Program-made: the position numbers and the translations under genes
Shown: positions 21,362-36,400 of the stretch, in pieces
Position numbering within the stretch: position 1 is the first letter of the stretch
How the letters are laid out: every line of letters starts with the position of its first letter
Notes under the pieces: model-generated
What the model was told of the DNA's origin: nothing
Databases searched by the model: none
The model's input: only the letters and a program-made list of their open reading frames with translations
From: Archilochus colubris
Lineage: Eukaryota; Chordata; Aves; Apodiformes; Trochilidae
Length of the DNA stretch: 64,000 bases
Assembly: GCA_023079485.1 (NCBI GenBank)
Contig: CM041084.1
Coordinates: forward strand, 122,314,467 to 122,378,466
Direction: 5' to 3'

Positions 21362-21426
21362 GAGGCACCATGTGCAGATGGCTCAGATAACTGCAAGACA
21401 CTCAGTGAAGTAATCAAAAAATTCAG
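21362..21426 (+). other. Exon-like segment, plus strand
   Basis: 65 bases between an acceptor TTTATAG and a donor CAG/GTAAGG, open in the phase left by the donor at 20761. The product is APCADGSDNCKTLSEVIKKF-like. It is short, so chance is a real alternative. Confidence 0.2.
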
Positions 21427-24400
21427 GTAAGGATGTCTGACAGTATCAGTGCTATGGCTGAAGTCTGGCAAAGCTAAAAGAGGATAAAATAGGATCTTGC
21501 AGGGAAAAAGCACCACTGTAGCAACAGATTATAAAAATAACTCTCTCCAGTGAACATACATCATCTTGAAGCATCACTGAGTGTGCATATCTATAATATA
21601 TATCTGCATTTAAACACCAGGGAACATTACCTAACATTTTAAGGTATGTCAAACACTCCTTCTTTACATTTCAGCTACTTGTTAGTGTCCATTTAAATCT
21701 GAATGCACCAAGAACAATCTCAACTACTTACATTATGAGTGAACAATACAGACTAATAATGAACAGACTTACTGATGAAAAGGAGGTCATGGTGCTCCTT
21801 TACAGGGACATTTTCAGATTTGGTCAAGAACATTTCTTTGCAAGCTAACACTTGCATTATTCATTCAAATGGCTTTCACAGTTAATAAAAGCCTATTCAG
21901 AGACAACATGAAAATCTTACTGGGGAGTGGCATGTTAAAAATACAACTGGTTTGACATTGTCAGTTTGATTTCAAGAAGTGGCAAGAAACTGGCAACTGT
22001 GAGGTCTGGGGAAGGCTCACTTCTCTGCAGAATACCATGCATCTGTCTTTAAGAAAATCCAGTATTTGATACTTTCACTTTCTCCTAATAATAACTGACA
22101 TGAAGAGATCATAGCTGGAGAAGGACAGTTTTGCAAAAGGTGTGTTTCAGATTAAAAAAAAAATGTGTTTCACAACACACATGAGACAGAACAGGAAAAT
22201 GCATCAAGAATATCCATGAAGAACACAGTGTTCAGAGGCAAGGAGTTAACAGTGAGACAGCTCACCCAGCAATGTTCACAGAATGATCCTCAGACTGCTA
22301 AGGCAACTTTTAGGGACATTAAAGGAAAGGAAAAAGCACACACACCAGCATGAAACAAGGTATTAACAGACATTATTAACACATTAGAAATTCCAAAGGT
22401 TATCCTGATGCTTTAATACTTGAGCTTAACGAAACAGGGACTACCACTGAACATAACTATCAGAAGGAACATAGAATGTCAGAAATTTTAGTTTTGGAAG
22501 CAATAAAGAAGAAATGAACAGTTTGATATATTTGAAAAGAGACATGCAGGCAAAAATGGCTGTTGCAGGTTGAAAGTGGACAAGGAGGGACCTCCAGGGA
22601 AACCCCAGAAAGGAACCACACTTCTGAGTACAGCAGCACAACACATCCTGGGTTCCTGAAACCAAAGGCAGCAGAAGGGTAGGATGAGTTTCCAAAGGAA
22701 ATTCTAATCAACAGACAGGGATATAGAAACAAGAGTATGGTTATAATTTTAAAAGAAAGACTGAAAGAACAGAGGAAAAAAACCTAGAGTAAGAATAATT
22801 TAAGTAATTCAGTGAAAGTGGAGTAACAAACAAGAAATAGGCCTCAGGGCTAAAAAAAGGTTTATTTAAGAATAGTAAAAAGTAGGTGCATTCATGACTG
22901 TAAATCTGCATCCAGTATGTGAAGAATACCTGGAAATGAACTGGCAACAACTGGCATGACCTGGAGAACAACCATCTTCCTGATATACTTGCTCAGCCTA
23001 TACACCCTTTAATAACTACTTTATTGTCTTCTAGTCAATAGAGAAACCCCGGTAAGTTCTCATTAAACATAATATACAAATATGGAGTGAGAAAACACCT
23101 ATCACAGGAGACTGTGGTTCTTTTTTTCTCTAAATATGGAAAAATGAAAGTTCCACAGAAAATTAATCATCACATTACCATTTCTCCATGGTAAGGAAAC
23201 TAGGCACAGATAAAAACATATGGGCAAAAAGGAAAGAAGAAAGCTTCTGTCATTAGAAAAACAAACTGAGAAACTAATTAATGGTTATCACAGAGAGTCA
23301 GAGAACTTTCTCTTTCATAGTCTCAACTCCAAATTATCCATACAAGTGGCTTCCTCAAGGAATTTTTCATCTGTAAGCTCTTTCTTGAGCCATTCTGAAA
23401 TGAAGCCATACCCCACTTTCTGTGCAAACTTACAACTGTATCTACATAAGCAGACCTTTCACATCAGAACATATTTACTGTGGTGATATGAAACTGTCAG
23501 CCAAAGGAGTTAAGGTAATTACAAAATCTGTGTGTATTTCAGAAGTGAAGATAAAAAGAACCCACGATATGGATAAAAGGAACTTAGTCTAGACCCCAGT
23601 GTACAGATCTGTGTTTCTCTTGCTCAATACCATCAACAGAAGAGATGGATTCAAAGCTTTAGGTTGGCAACATCATCAGCTGTTCCCAAAGAAGCACCAT
23701 GTTCTCTGACAGGCTGTAGCACAACAAACAGTTTGAGAGAGCCACTTGCTTTTTGGTATGAAAGCTCAGCCAAGTACTTCATGCTATTAGTTTCTAATTT
23801 TAAACTGTTTTCTTAGAACCATTATATAGCAATCCCTATCATAAGGAGGATTTAGAAGGTGGCATGTACTGTATCAGATCTTCATACAGTTAAAAAAATA
23901 AGAGCTGGAAGTAGGACAGATCTATCTTCACAGTCAGACCACTTTTGTTGGCTCACCAAACATGACTGGCAAGACTTCCACTCAGAGCAGCAGAGCTGCT
24001 GCACATGCCTGGGACAAACCTCGTGATCATCCAAACTATGCCAACCATACCTTGCACGACTGCTTGCCAAGGAGAAAGTGTTATTAGCCAGGCTTGGCTC
24101 AAACAATTCACTGCCCACAAAGCTACTTTAATGTACTGTCTCTACTGGGTAAAAAAAAAACAGTAATCCAACAATACATTACGATACTTTCCCATCACTG
24201 CAGCAATTCCCACCACAGGCAACACTTTGTCTCCAACAAAGAAGCCTCACATTCTGTGCCTGCAAAAAAACCTATCCATACTGTAGGGATGCCAAGAGGA
24301 ACATCTGTGTGCTCAGAAGGACACAAAACTGGCTTTTTGTGTGCGTGTGTGTGTGTGCCTGGGTGAAAGGGATGGGGGCAGGGAACTCACAGACAATAGT

Positions 24401-25514
24401 TTGTGTGACTGCCTGGTAAGGAAATGCTCTTTCAGTCCCTTCCTCCTTCCTTTAAATTCTTTTTTCAGTTTGAACAAGGGATTCAAACAGACACAACAGC
24501 TATCAACTACTTCTCCAAGTCTACTGAAAAGGGTTAAGATTCTCCCACATTACCAGTATTAACTTGGATTTATTTTTTACCAGAAATTATTTCTTTAGGT
24601 GTAAAGCACATGTATCTACTTTTCATCAAATAATCTGAGGATTCCAGTTCTACTTTTCCCCTTAGCACAAATTATTATGACTCTAATGTAGATCTCATTC
24701 ATGACATACTGTACCCCAGTTAGCAAATTATCTCCTACAAGATGGATGAATCGTGGGCTTTGATTAGAAACAAAGTGAAGACCGAAGAGGGTAAAAAATC
24801 AGACAAAAAAAGTAAAAATATTGCTGCCTTTCTGAATGTTGGATCAATCCAAGTTGGAGAGCAGCATAAGAGAATGTGAAGCAGGAACATGCACTACCAT
24901 GAAATTAAAGCTGTAAAGCAAGGAAAACCAGTAAAATGCAAGCAGGTGATTACTGCGAAGGCAAAGAGCATTGCCTACCAATGAATACTTAAATTTTGGT
25001 TTTATAAGACCTACTTAATCAGCTATTTAAACAATCCAACAATTCTTTACTGGTGGATAGAAAAGTACTGTTTTCTTCTCCACTTTAGAAGGTACCTTGT
25101 TGTGGTGGGACTGCCCTGGCATTTGAATATGTTCAAGTTCCTGGCAACATGCAAAAATCAGAAGAAACTAAGTTTTTTTTCTGGAGCTGTGCTTACTAAT
25201 GCCATATTCTGCTTTTATTCCCTACCCATTCTACAGATGCTCCTTCCCAACCTATGTGGTGCAATCTGATCATCTGACAGAGACCATTTACTCAGACTGC
25301 TTTCATGCCTCATCTTTAATACCAGCATTACCCCTGCAACTGGGAACAAGCTGCCTAGGGAGTCAATTAGCAGAAACGTATCTGTTTCCCTAAATATTTG
25401 TAACTCTTTAACCAAGAGTCTGAAATTACATCCCCTTCCTTTGGGGAAAAAGGAGCCAGGAGATGTAAATCTGGGCCAGAGCTCAGCCTTTCAATCAGTC
25501 TCTCAAGCACTCAC
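21427..25514. other. Unique non-coding DNA
   Basis: No repeat family recognised. A GT-rich microsatellite lies at 24338-24358. Open frames up to 90 codons show no coding character or motif. Confidence 0.4.
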
Positions 25515-25615
25515 CTTGCTGGGAACGTGGTCGAGTAAAACAGGCAGGTTTTGACATATCTTTTGCACATCAGACAAAGAGTATGACATTTGCTGCTCAC
25601 AGCATGCAGTGTTAC
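25515..25615 (-). other. Exon-like segment, minus strand
   Basis: A consensus donor AAG/GTGAGT follows 33 open codons that include YSLSDVQKICQNLPVLLDHV. The proposed acceptor (CACAAAG) has its C/T tract set back from the AG, so the left edge is uncertain. It starts with two bases of a split codon, which agrees with a short candidate at 27082-27120 ending one base into a codon. The product is not recognised. Confidence 0.22.
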
Positions 25616-28600
25616 CTTTGTGTGCCTTCTCCAGAGAGGAAATGGGAGTTACAGGAGCTCCTGCAACTCCTGCATATTGGGAAAGGGAACAAACCAGCTG
25701 CATCAACTAGGAGAGGTGTCTCAAGTATTTTACTCTGGATTTGGAGACCTCAGTCCAGCACTTGATGCAGAGGGATGAACTCAGGCATGCAGAATCCATC
25801 TTTAGCAGGGCTCTCTGGGTGTGGAAGCACCTTTACTGGGCAGATCTTGACTATCAAATCATTCAGATATAAATTGCTTCTCTATGGTGCCAGATCTGAT
25901 ACGGCTGAACTAGGCTCCAAATATTGAGCTCCATGGGGTAGAGTTAAAGTCACTTTGCAGGGAGTCAGCTAAGGACAAGAAGGGTTCTTTTAGCTCCTGT
26001 TTAGCCCAGACCTTGCCAAATCTAATCTGATTGCACATTTCTGCATGAGACTCAGATTTCCAGAAGGTCTTATTGGCCCAGGTCTAATGCTACCGAAATG
26101 GGAAGAGCCAGCTTTAGTTCAGTGTTGCAATTAAGCTGTTACGTCCTGCTGCAACAGAGGACGCTAAGGGCTACCACAGAGGGCTGCAAGAAACCAGCCC
26201 ATGATGATCCAAGGGTCCAAGGTGAGCACATGCCAACATCTCCCACTGACAGGGTGGGACAACTCAGGTGTCCTTCCTAATCTGTCTGGCAATACCCACG
26301 AGATCCTGTCAAATGGGTTAAACTGAGTATCTCCAACCCAAACACCTTGGAAAAGAGGTGACAGAAAATAAAGAAGTCCTCATTTGGACTTATTTAGATA
26401 AAATACAACTGAGTAAGTGAGTTAAGTTTAAGAGTATTTACTTGAACTTAACATTGTGTGAAAGAATAATGTTCCACCTCTTCTATGCACGAGTAAAATT
26501 ACCAACATAATCACTTTGTATATACAGACACTATTTTGGCTCTTATTTGACAGTCTGCAGTGAAATGAGTTGATTTGAATGCTCAGGAAAACAAGTTGAA
26601 GTCACTCAAATCTCAAATGTAAGAAACATTATTTTTAGAGAATTTTCCCTTTTTTTCTGTGTTGTTATTACCAAATCCTCAACTCAGATGGAGACTGTGA
26701 CTGTGACGCATGCAAACATGTACAGACAGCAAATCCTGAAATATTTGAAAAGTGCTTGGATTCTCTAAGAGCTCTTGTCCATGTCATGGAAATGGACAAG
26801 CTTATTGATTTCTCTGGATGTGTATATACATAGATGTGCAATGTTCCTGCACAAGTGGTTGCTGAATTGAGGCTAAAAAAATCCACACAAGACAGGCAGA
26901 CACAATAATGAAGAACAGACAGAGCAAAATAGAGGGGTAAAACTTCATTTGCCGGTCTTCAGAGCAGTGAGTGCTGTTTATGAATGCAATACTTGCATTT
27001 CTACTCTACTTTCATATTTACCTTCAAACTTCAGGCAGTTAAACTGAGACACACCATCTAATTTCCTTCACATCTCCTTACCAGCATTTATTTGATTTAA
27101 AAAAGAATCACCAAAAGTTTCTACAGCTGATGTCAGAGGATACAAGCATTTAGTGAGAATGTTTACTCCCAGCTAATGCTTCTGTGAAATCCAAGAAGGC
27201 CAAGCACCTTGGCCTGTATCCTGCACTACTGGAGTGAAAAAAGGAAGCTGTTCAATGCTGTCTCGTTTTCTCTGTCACTGTGCAAGGGTTTTATACTCAA
27301 CACTTGATAGCATGCAAAAATACTCAAACTCTGTATCATGATCTCCTTAATTCATCACTGTAGCTCCTCTGTAGTGCCTTCAAGTCGTGATACTCAAGCC
27401 CTACTGCCAAACTATTAACTACTTAAGAAAATAAAAGTACTTTGTGTGCAGTAATTCTGCAAGGGTCTTCACTTTGTTCAATCAGAACTTAATTGCATTG
27501 AGACTCTGAAAGGCTTCCCCAGACTAACCACAAAATCACAGGAACAGACTTCAAGCCCCCTCTGCCATTTTTTTTTTTACTTGCAAAATATTCTTCTGAC
27601 TGCTTATGCTTTTATTCTTAAAACCACTGAAAAGGTACTTGAAGACCCCAAGGATTTCAAACACTTACAAGATGCACTATGGCTTTCTATAAAAAAAGGA
27701 AAACATTCTACAACAAACTTAAATTGGATGTTTGGTATGTTCACCTTCAATATCTGATAATAAGAATGAGGCTTGCTTTTAATAGCTTTTGAAGCACCTC
27801 AGAAATAAACTAAATACATCCTGCCAGACAATTACTGCAGAGTTAGAGTGGTGGCACATGTATGAAACAGAGTAGCTTTGGAAATATTTGCAAAACAGCC
27901 CAGCACATCTACCTATCACCCTTCCATACACTTCTCCAGGTCACACATGCCTTTATTTTCCATTTTCAGTCCCTTTCTGTTTACCCAAGCTGCCCTGAAA
28001 CCCCTGACCGATTAACTTACCACCCTCAGACTCCTAGGAAATGCCATAGAAAGCTGTGGTAGAGCTGGGGCACGCACTGGCTTTGCTGCTGTGAATTATC
28101 TCAACAGAGCAGATGGAGAAGGTTGCACTCAGTTTTACTTCCTACTTTTGTTCTGCCCTGAATCACCATGGGGTCTATGATACTGGGACTCCTGGTCATG
28201 CTCACCCCCTAAACCTGAGTTTCTGAAAGGGCAGTCTGAGCCTTCTTCTTTCACTCTTACCCAACCACTCTTGATGCCATCATTGCAACAAGGTAAGCCC
28301 TCTGGCTGCCAACCTGACAGGGATTGGATCCATTTGAAGATTAATCAAAACAAAACAAAAAAAAGGGCAGTTTTCTTCTGCACTGGCTTCCTGATGTAGC
28401 TCTAAATGCAGCTGCACAAGGGGGATGGCCAACATAAACAGCTGAGGATAATGGCAATGTAGACCCTGCCAGCTTCTGCTCCTAGCAGAAGACAAGGCCA
28501 TAAAAAAATATTTGGGATCCCTCCATGCCTGTCTCTTGCTAACCCATGTCAAGAGAAGATGGAGATGGAGAATACAACAAAAGAAAACAGGCTTTGCCAG

Positions 28601-31600
28601 TGCTGGAGGGATTTTGTTAAAGGCAATTAAAACCAATGGAAAATTCATAGTTTATAAACGTGGAATAAAAAAAAGACACCCAAAATGTTAGAAACTAGTC
28701 TTGTGGTAAAGGTAGCCCTTGGTTCAAATACCAGCTTCATACTAAAGATTCAGTACTACTAATAAAACAAAGAATGTTTTTGTCCCAATCAATGTCCAAA
28801 TAAGCTTGATCATTGAAAATTGACCTGCTTATCACTTCCATCTATCTCAGAAGTCAGAGCTTGTGGTTATGTTTGCTATCAAAAGTAAGAGAGATCTGAA
28901 GGCTGCTTCCCTTCCTTTCACTTGTTTGGCTTTTCATTCAATCACTCAAGAATTTCAGCTCCTGCTACTGCTTACTTTCTGGTGGAGTATGGTAAGACAG
29001 AATTAATCACGATAACAAAATCCTATTCTGGTTTGTGAGTAAAACTAATTGTAGTACAGTATTTCTTTTCCACCACCTTAGAAGGTGCCTTGCAGCTTTC
29101 CCACAGTATCAAGTTCCCGATAGAGTCACACGCAGAGAGCGTCTAGATGACAACTCATTCCAGCTTAACCTACCTTTTCAAACAAACTTCTCCAAACAAT
29201 GTATTATCTGCATTTTAAATGGAGGGTGAAATTCTACCACTCTCTCTATAAAAAGGACAGGGAGGTTTATTGTACTCCACAAAAGATTTAAGGAAACTAT
29301 TGATGGTTCAAGCAATCCATAATACTCTTGGGGTGGAAAGAATCATTTGGAAAGTTTTCTCACACAGGAAAAACTAAGAAAAAAAAAAACTTACACATAA
29401 ACAGTTTTGTCTATTAATGCCATTAGAATATTTTATCAGCTCTAGAAGAGTTTACTTCTGAAGCCAATGGTGCTGCTTATAATAATAATGACTATACAAG
29501 ACAAAAACAGGCATTCAGTCACCCACGTCAAATTCAGCTTCTCTTATACTTGGGAATAAACTCAGATTACCTGGGTGATAAAACACCCACAGAGCCCAGG
29601 GCATGACTGAGCACTGGGAGGCAGCTACAATTTTACCTTGTTTCAGAACTGATCTCCAGTACCTGTTTGGCTGTTTATCACCTGAAGAAATTTAACCTGC
29701 AACCAGGATGCAAGGTGTACATCCTTCCACAGAGATGACTGTTCATCACTGCTACCACCCCTGTACCACTGTGCTTATGGACCAAAACCTTAAATTTAAC
29801 CCCTTTATCTCAGCACCTCATCCATCTACCATATTCTTTAAGCACACTGGACTTAGACCCTTTCAGACCCTGTCTTAGGCACATCTCACACTGTTCCTTT
29901 ACAGCATTAATTACACTTGTGAAATTAAATGAACTGTTAGAAGAAAATTAGAAGAAAGCATGCTGGTTGAGGTAAAGTTATTCAACCCCACTATTGATGG
30001 ATGCACACAACTAACACACAAAGAAAAGTATTTCTGTCAAAAGGTCACTATTTACTCATTACTGTAATTAAAAAGTCTTAAATTGAAATGTTTAAGTGCT
30101 TGAATTAACTTTTCTTTCACAGTATGTGATTGATTTGATCAAATAAAATAATTCCAATAATATGCCATGACAAAATAGGATTAATTAACTAAACCCTAAA
30201 ATACCACTTTTTACTATACAAAAAGTCATGTTGTTTAGAATAGATTAATAAATCATATAACTATACATAAATTTCATATATAAAAAGTCATTTATTTACC
30301 ATAGGACTTAAGGAACAGGCAACACTTAACATCCAGTAGAACAGCAAATGAATGCAAGAATGACAGATTTGCTTCATCAGCTGCAGTAAAAATCAGAAAC
30401 CACAGAAGTTTTACAGTTCAGCTAACACAGCAATTACTGTTAGATGGGATTTGGAAATCCCTGGCAGGGGACTTGGATTTGTCTGTGCATTGGATTCTCT
30501 GCCCAAACAGCAATTTTTCTGGCCAGGAGAAGCACCAGCAGCATTTCTGAGAGGCATGGGGGGCAGCAGTCAGGCTGGGATGGTAACAAAAAGCAGCTAC
30601 TGTAACCTTGCTGCTGCAGTGGTGACAGCGAAGTGGCTCAGCAAAGTCCAAGGGTTCCCCTTCACTATGTGAACATTTAATTCCTCAGAGAACACACTGA
30701 GCTTGAAATAATTGTTTAAGTGGTTTTATTCCAGCTTTATCAGGTGCAATAACAATATTTCAGACTTACTTCAGATACCAAATTAATTTTGCTGGAGGGA
30801 CTGGAAAAAACTTCGGGGAAGTATTTACTGAATGTTCCTGGAATACTATCATCATCATAACCTCCTTGTCAAATAAACACTTACCCATCTTTGTGACAGA
30901 AAAAAGGGCAATTCATAACACTTGTGTCATTTAATATTGACTCTAACTACAGCCTACATTTTTCATTCACGTGTAATGGTAACCCTTGATTTATATCAAG
31001 GTGTATCAATGATAACCTGTGATTTATAATACTAATATTTTGTAGAAATTTGGAGAAAGATTTTTTTTTTAAAAGGGGGATTAATAATTACGGAATTTAA
31101 TATTCAAACACATGGCTTTTTTCCTTAGTTCATGCCTTGGATGTTGCAAGAGGATGTTTCACAGCAAACTGCCTTGTGCTGTAATTGTGCAGGCTGTGCA
31201 GCAGTATCTAGGTTAGCAGTGTGATTTCAAATGCAGGTAACTAAACTGCAACCCCCAAGACCAAAAATACTTAGATTTTTTTGTATAGTAGCCTTGAAGA
31301 ATACAAGGGAGTGAGACTGCAGTATCTCAGGCAGCTAGAGTTTGTCCTAAGTGACAGGAAAAAACCCAATGTTAAGTTAATAACTCTTCAGAATTTTCAA
31401 CACTTATTTCTTAATTTCAAAATCTAAGTAACTTCTGTGAAATGACTGATTAACACATACAGCACCTTCTTAAAGGGTTTCCCTTTTAGGAATCAACTGG
31501 TTTGTGCATGCAAGCACACGCATGCAGTCATGCAATGACTGAATTAATTAAACTACAAATGGTGTGTGTAAACTTGTACTAAATACTGCTTTTTGATGGT

Positions 31601-31929
31601 GATTCTGGAGGCTGACGTGTTTGTGTTTTTCATTTATTTTTTCCTAACATTTTCTAGCTTAAGCAGAAAAAAAGCCCAGCTACAAAGCTGTAAGCAGTAT
31701 ATTCATTTTTCAGAAAAGGAAGCCCAAACCAGGACAGAAGCATATATGAAAATTCTTCACAACATATATAAGAAACACATGAAAACAGAGGGCCAGAACT
31801 CGAGGAGAATAATTGTAAGGTTATTTCTTGTCAAACAGTGCTCATGTTGAGCCAGAAAATATATATTTACCTAAGTTACAGTTCAGCAAAAACAGCTAGT
31901 AAATGTTTTCAGCAATTTTTTGAGGAACT
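25616..31929. other. Unique DNA, probable intron or intergenic
   Basis: No mobile element recognised. Several short minus-strand segments have donor-like ends (27082-27120 and 29637-29681, both open and phase-compatible), but they are 13-15 codons each and cannot be separated from chance. Confidence 0.3.
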
Positions 31930-32023
31930 GGTGCCATGGTCGAGCAGATGTGGTAGTTTGGGACAAAGGCTGGACTTGATAATCACAGAGGTCTTTTCCA
32001 GCCTCAATAATTCTGTGATAAGG
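31930..32023 (+). mobile_element. CR1 LINE, 3'-end fragment
   Basis: GGCTGGACTTGATAATCACAGAGGTCTTTTCCAGCC followed by AATTCTGTGATA-like sequence is the typical CR1 3' end. It is heavily 5' truncated. Confidence 0.75.
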
Positions 32024-33389
32024 CCTCAGCTTCTTCCAACTATCACCTAGCAAATGGAAAAGCATAAGAGTTCAGAAAATGCACTAAATGAAATAGAAGT
32101 GGCAGAATCAATTCTGAGTAATAATTGTATCAGTATGTCAGCCAAAGCTTCCTATGTCACTCCTAATTATTTTATGGTCATTTAGAAAAAAAACTGAGTG
32201 AGTTACTTTGAGATTGTATTTATGAGTATTTGTCATCCATCTGCATCACTTGTATGGGAACATAAAACCTTGGAAAAAAAGACAGTATTTTACATGCAGC
32301 ATGCAGAAATATTTATTGCAAGAAGTGTTACTGGCACCTACTGTATTTGAAAGCTGGATTTTATACTGTATTTGCCTTGAAGTATCTCAAAAGCAAGTCT
32401 TCTTTAATGCCTAGCCATTTTTTAAATGCTTCACCAAAACCAGAAAAATTAAGTAATTAGAAGAGATTTCCACTCTTACCTTTTACACTGAAGGAGGTTA
32501 CCCCTGACAAGTATTTATCTAACTAATTTTTAAGAAACCTCTGCAAAGGAAAGGTTCTTTTAAACAGCCCCCTAGGTAAGCCCTCTCAGAGTTTTACCAT
32601 CCTAACAGTTGAACTTGTTTACCTACTATCTAAGCTAATTGTCTAAGCTAATTGTCTTAACCAAGCCAGCTTTTTCTGTTTTTCCTCTAGCAAAGATCAA
32701 AAGATATGACTGAATCATTTTCTATACTGGAAATAGGGTTTGAATACATGCACAAATTATTTTCATATTAAAACGATTTTAAAAGAAATAATGAAACAAG
32801 ATGAGTTAGTTTGTTGTTATTTATGACATGGAGGAAAGCTGTAAGAAAGATGAGGTGGCAAAAATAAGCTTTCAAAAGTTAAATATTAAATTAAGTTTCT
32901 CCAACCATGTCAATTCAGTCCCTTAGGCATACATTCAAGTTTTATTCAACATTAAGCATTGTTAAGGTTGTAAGCATAGGGCAGGAAAATGAGCCTAATA
33001 TCTTTTCAATCCAAGTTCAGTTTTCAGTCTTCTCTTCTTCCCCAAGGTGATCAGCACTACTACTGTTACTGTTGTCACTATGAGAAATCACCCCATGCAA
33101 ACTGTCCATGTGTCCAACACAAAAACCAATACTTGATTCTCTAATCATAAGACTGATGACTGGCACAGTGATCAAGGCACTGTGAAATGCAAATAATTAT
33201 TTTCTTCTGTACAGCAGAAATAAAACAAGAAGTCTAGAAATCACCGTTTCTTCCTGATCCCTATTCATCCTCCTTCCCTGGGCTGCAGGACAGATGCCTG
33301 TGCTGTCAGTGCTTGTGTTGCCTTTGGCCTGGGAGAAGAACCAGTAGACACTAAAGGGTACACACTAAAGATTGTGGCACTCAGTGCCA
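32024..33389. other. Unique non-coding DNA
   Basis: No gene or further repeat seen. Confidence 0.4.
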
Positions 33390-33470
33390 TGGTCTGGTAA
33401 CCACAGTGGTAATGGATTACAGGTTGGACTTGATGATCTCAGAGGTCCTTTCCAACCTGGATGATTTTGT
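33390..33470 (+). mobile_element. CR1 LINE, 3'-end fragment
   Basis: GGTTGGACTTGATGATCTCAGAGGTCCTTTCCAACC is the near-consensus CR1 3' terminal motif. Only about 80 bases of the element remain. Confidence 0.8.
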
Positions 33471-36400
33471 GTACCGAGAGTTGTCTGGAAATGACCACTG
33501 CTCAAAGAAGCTGATGCATTTGAACATCCTTACCAGAAGCACCTATGAAATGCCTGTGTGTGTCCAAACACTGACTATCTCAGCTCAGTCTATGTGGATT
33601 GCACGTAGGCACCTCCCCAATGAAGGTTACCCCTGTGAAATTCCAAGGTTGCCCATAAGCAAGGCAGGATAAATACTCCATAAAAACCATCCACAGCAAT
33701 GTACTTACAGAAATGCTTGAAACATTCCTGCAATACAAAAAGTAAAATAAACAAGCAGCATACAGAAGGCAAAATGAGGATGGGTAATTTACTGCCAAGC
33801 ATTCAAAATCCAACAGAATTGAGCACACTGAGTGACAGGAGATACAAAACACTATGTATGAGCAAGCTTGCTTAGGTAGCATCACGATCAGCTTTGCCAA
33901 CATAGTATAAGCAAAAGTATACTTTTAACAATCCCTTGCTAATAATGAATTGTACTGAACAGTTGCTTTGCTATGGGAACAACTGCCCCACATCAAAAGA
34001 ACTTCATTTGTACATCAAAGGAGAAATTACGCTCAATAAAAATCTTTCTTTGAATTGTCACTTAAAAATAGCATAGGACAAACTCAACTTTTGGTCTGAA
34101 GACTTTTAAGAGGAGCAGAGATGTTCATTATGGCAAAAAAAAAAACCTGCTCGAGAACGCTTTCACTCTGCATGCTTCAAATATCATAGGAAAGAACAGA
34201 AACTATGTGGTGTGAGGAGGTGGGTGTGAAAAAGAGGCAGACTATTTCTTCCACGTACTGCAAAGCCTCTCAGCAACATCAAAGGCAAGCACAGCACGTT
34301 CTTCTAAGAGGTGTTTGTTTATGCTCCAAGAGGAGCTTATGGTGCATAGGACTCCCAGTTGGATGGTGGAATGCACTCCCATCAATACCAAGATCCTCTC
34401 ACACTTCCTATTTACTCCTCAAACACCCCCTTTATTCCACTAGCCCTATGTGAAAACTTGCTAGAGACTCAAGAGGTGCATAGTACTGTGCCTGTGAAGC
34501 CTGCTTTGCCCACTCACAACATAATATTAAATATTGCCTTGCTTGCTCTCTCCCTGCTGCTTTTCTCTTTCAAGAAATTCTTTGGTGCTCTCTGCAGAAT
34601 TTTGCAACTTCATTCAACACTGTTCACAAAGTCTGAAGTAGCTTAGTGCTGGGGCTTTATGTCATTTACTGGTGATGGCATGGGTTTATGTCACACACAG
34701 CACTTTCAGGCTTTTCACTAATCCGCATTCTTCTTTTCTTCTAAGCCTTATGATACTTGAGAATTTGACAGGAGGAAGTTTCATATGGACAAGGCCTTCC
34801 AAAACCAAGCTGCCACAGGCTGTTGTTGACCAGATGAAATGCAGCAGAGTGGAGCTTTCATCTGTCAAAGGCTGCACAAACCGCAATGCAAGCTCTTATT
34901 CTTTTTCTCTGCAGAAGGGCAGAAGTAAAAGCTGCAGGTTCAAACTCATTTGAGACTTTAAAGCCCACAGAAGTACTCAGAACAAAGGGCCAAGTGCTAC
35001 AAGCAAGGATGGCCCTGCACTGCTTTTAATTTTAGCTCTGTAAGAAAATCTCCCCAAAATGTTAAACTTTTATGACTAGATCCTAATTGCAAAATGGAAA
35101 GAGATAATGTTAAAAGATTTTAAATTCAGTACAAAACTGAAACCAAACTAAACCACTACTGCTTTAAAAAAATAACCACATCACACAGTGGCTTTCTCAT
35201 CAGTCTACAACCATAAAATGCAGAAGAAAAACTGGTAGGTAACTTCGATGTACTCAATTACTTCCATTAATTGTTTACATTTCCTAATGAAATCAAACAG
35301 TTTCACTGCCCTAAGCAATGTAGCTTTGAGATGAAAAAGAAGGCCATATCCTCCTTGTTTTGAAGTCTCTCCACTCATGAGATGTTCCTAGTAGGAAACA
35401 CCCTTCCTCCAGCTGTAAGGACAGTTGAGCAGCTGCCTTAATAACCAATGCCAGCTCCACATTAATACATAAAAGCAGCTGCCTGCCTGCCTATGCAGCT
35501 GAAGGAAAAGTGCTGTAGGCACAGGCCAGTATCTAATACTGGCACTGATTGCAAAGGCAGCTGCTTAGTTCATGCAGCTGCAGCAGGAGTGCTAGGTGTC
35601 AAAGTCACAATGAGAAATGGAAGATGGAATGGCTCAAAATATGTAATCAGAATTCCCAGACTTTATAACAGATACTTGCATCCTTAATCTCTGATCCTTA
35701 GATGCCCATTTGTGAACTGGAATAAATATGGGATAAATATGCCTCTCTACTCATGGGATCTTGAAAAACAAAATTCACTTGTGACTGTGAAGCATATTAA
35801 TATCATGATATCATATCAATGCCAAAACCAGGGAATTCTATCTTCTCTGCGAACTATTCAAAGCATGGCATAGCTGTTCCTTACATAAAAACAACTTGTT
35901 CTATCACATTAAACAATAGCAGAGACTTAGAAAAATTTAAAATTAAAATTAGGCACGGATAGGCAGCTTAAGCCCTCTTCAACTTCCAAGTACCTAGATT
36001 TTGTAAACAGCTGTAAGGATCTTTCCTCTTCAATTGCTTTTCAAGGAGTGCATGTACATACAGTGCATATATACCAGAGAAACACATCCTGGTTTCCTTG
36101 CTCTGACTCTGTAGGCATACCTAGCAATCTGTGTTTCACTGTGTAACATAAAAACTGTATGAAGCTTATGTCACTTTTGGAAAACACCATCTCTCTCCAT
36201 GGATATTCTGCAGCTGACAACAGACACTGAAGAGGCCATATTCTCAAACTACTACAGAAATTGCTTGTAATTACTAGCACGAGATGCTTTCAGATTCCCT
36301 TCCATGCTGAAAGGGCAAAAACGTGGCCAGCAGAATGGACCAAACACTTTGAGTTGGAAGTGGGAAGGAAAGTACAGAACAGGCAAATAGATGGAAGTCT

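Noticed and set aside
23034..23051. 17-base plus-strand microexon between TTGTCTTCTAG and G/GTAAGT
   Set aside because: Splice signals alone at this spacing are expected by chance in a window this size; no phase partner.
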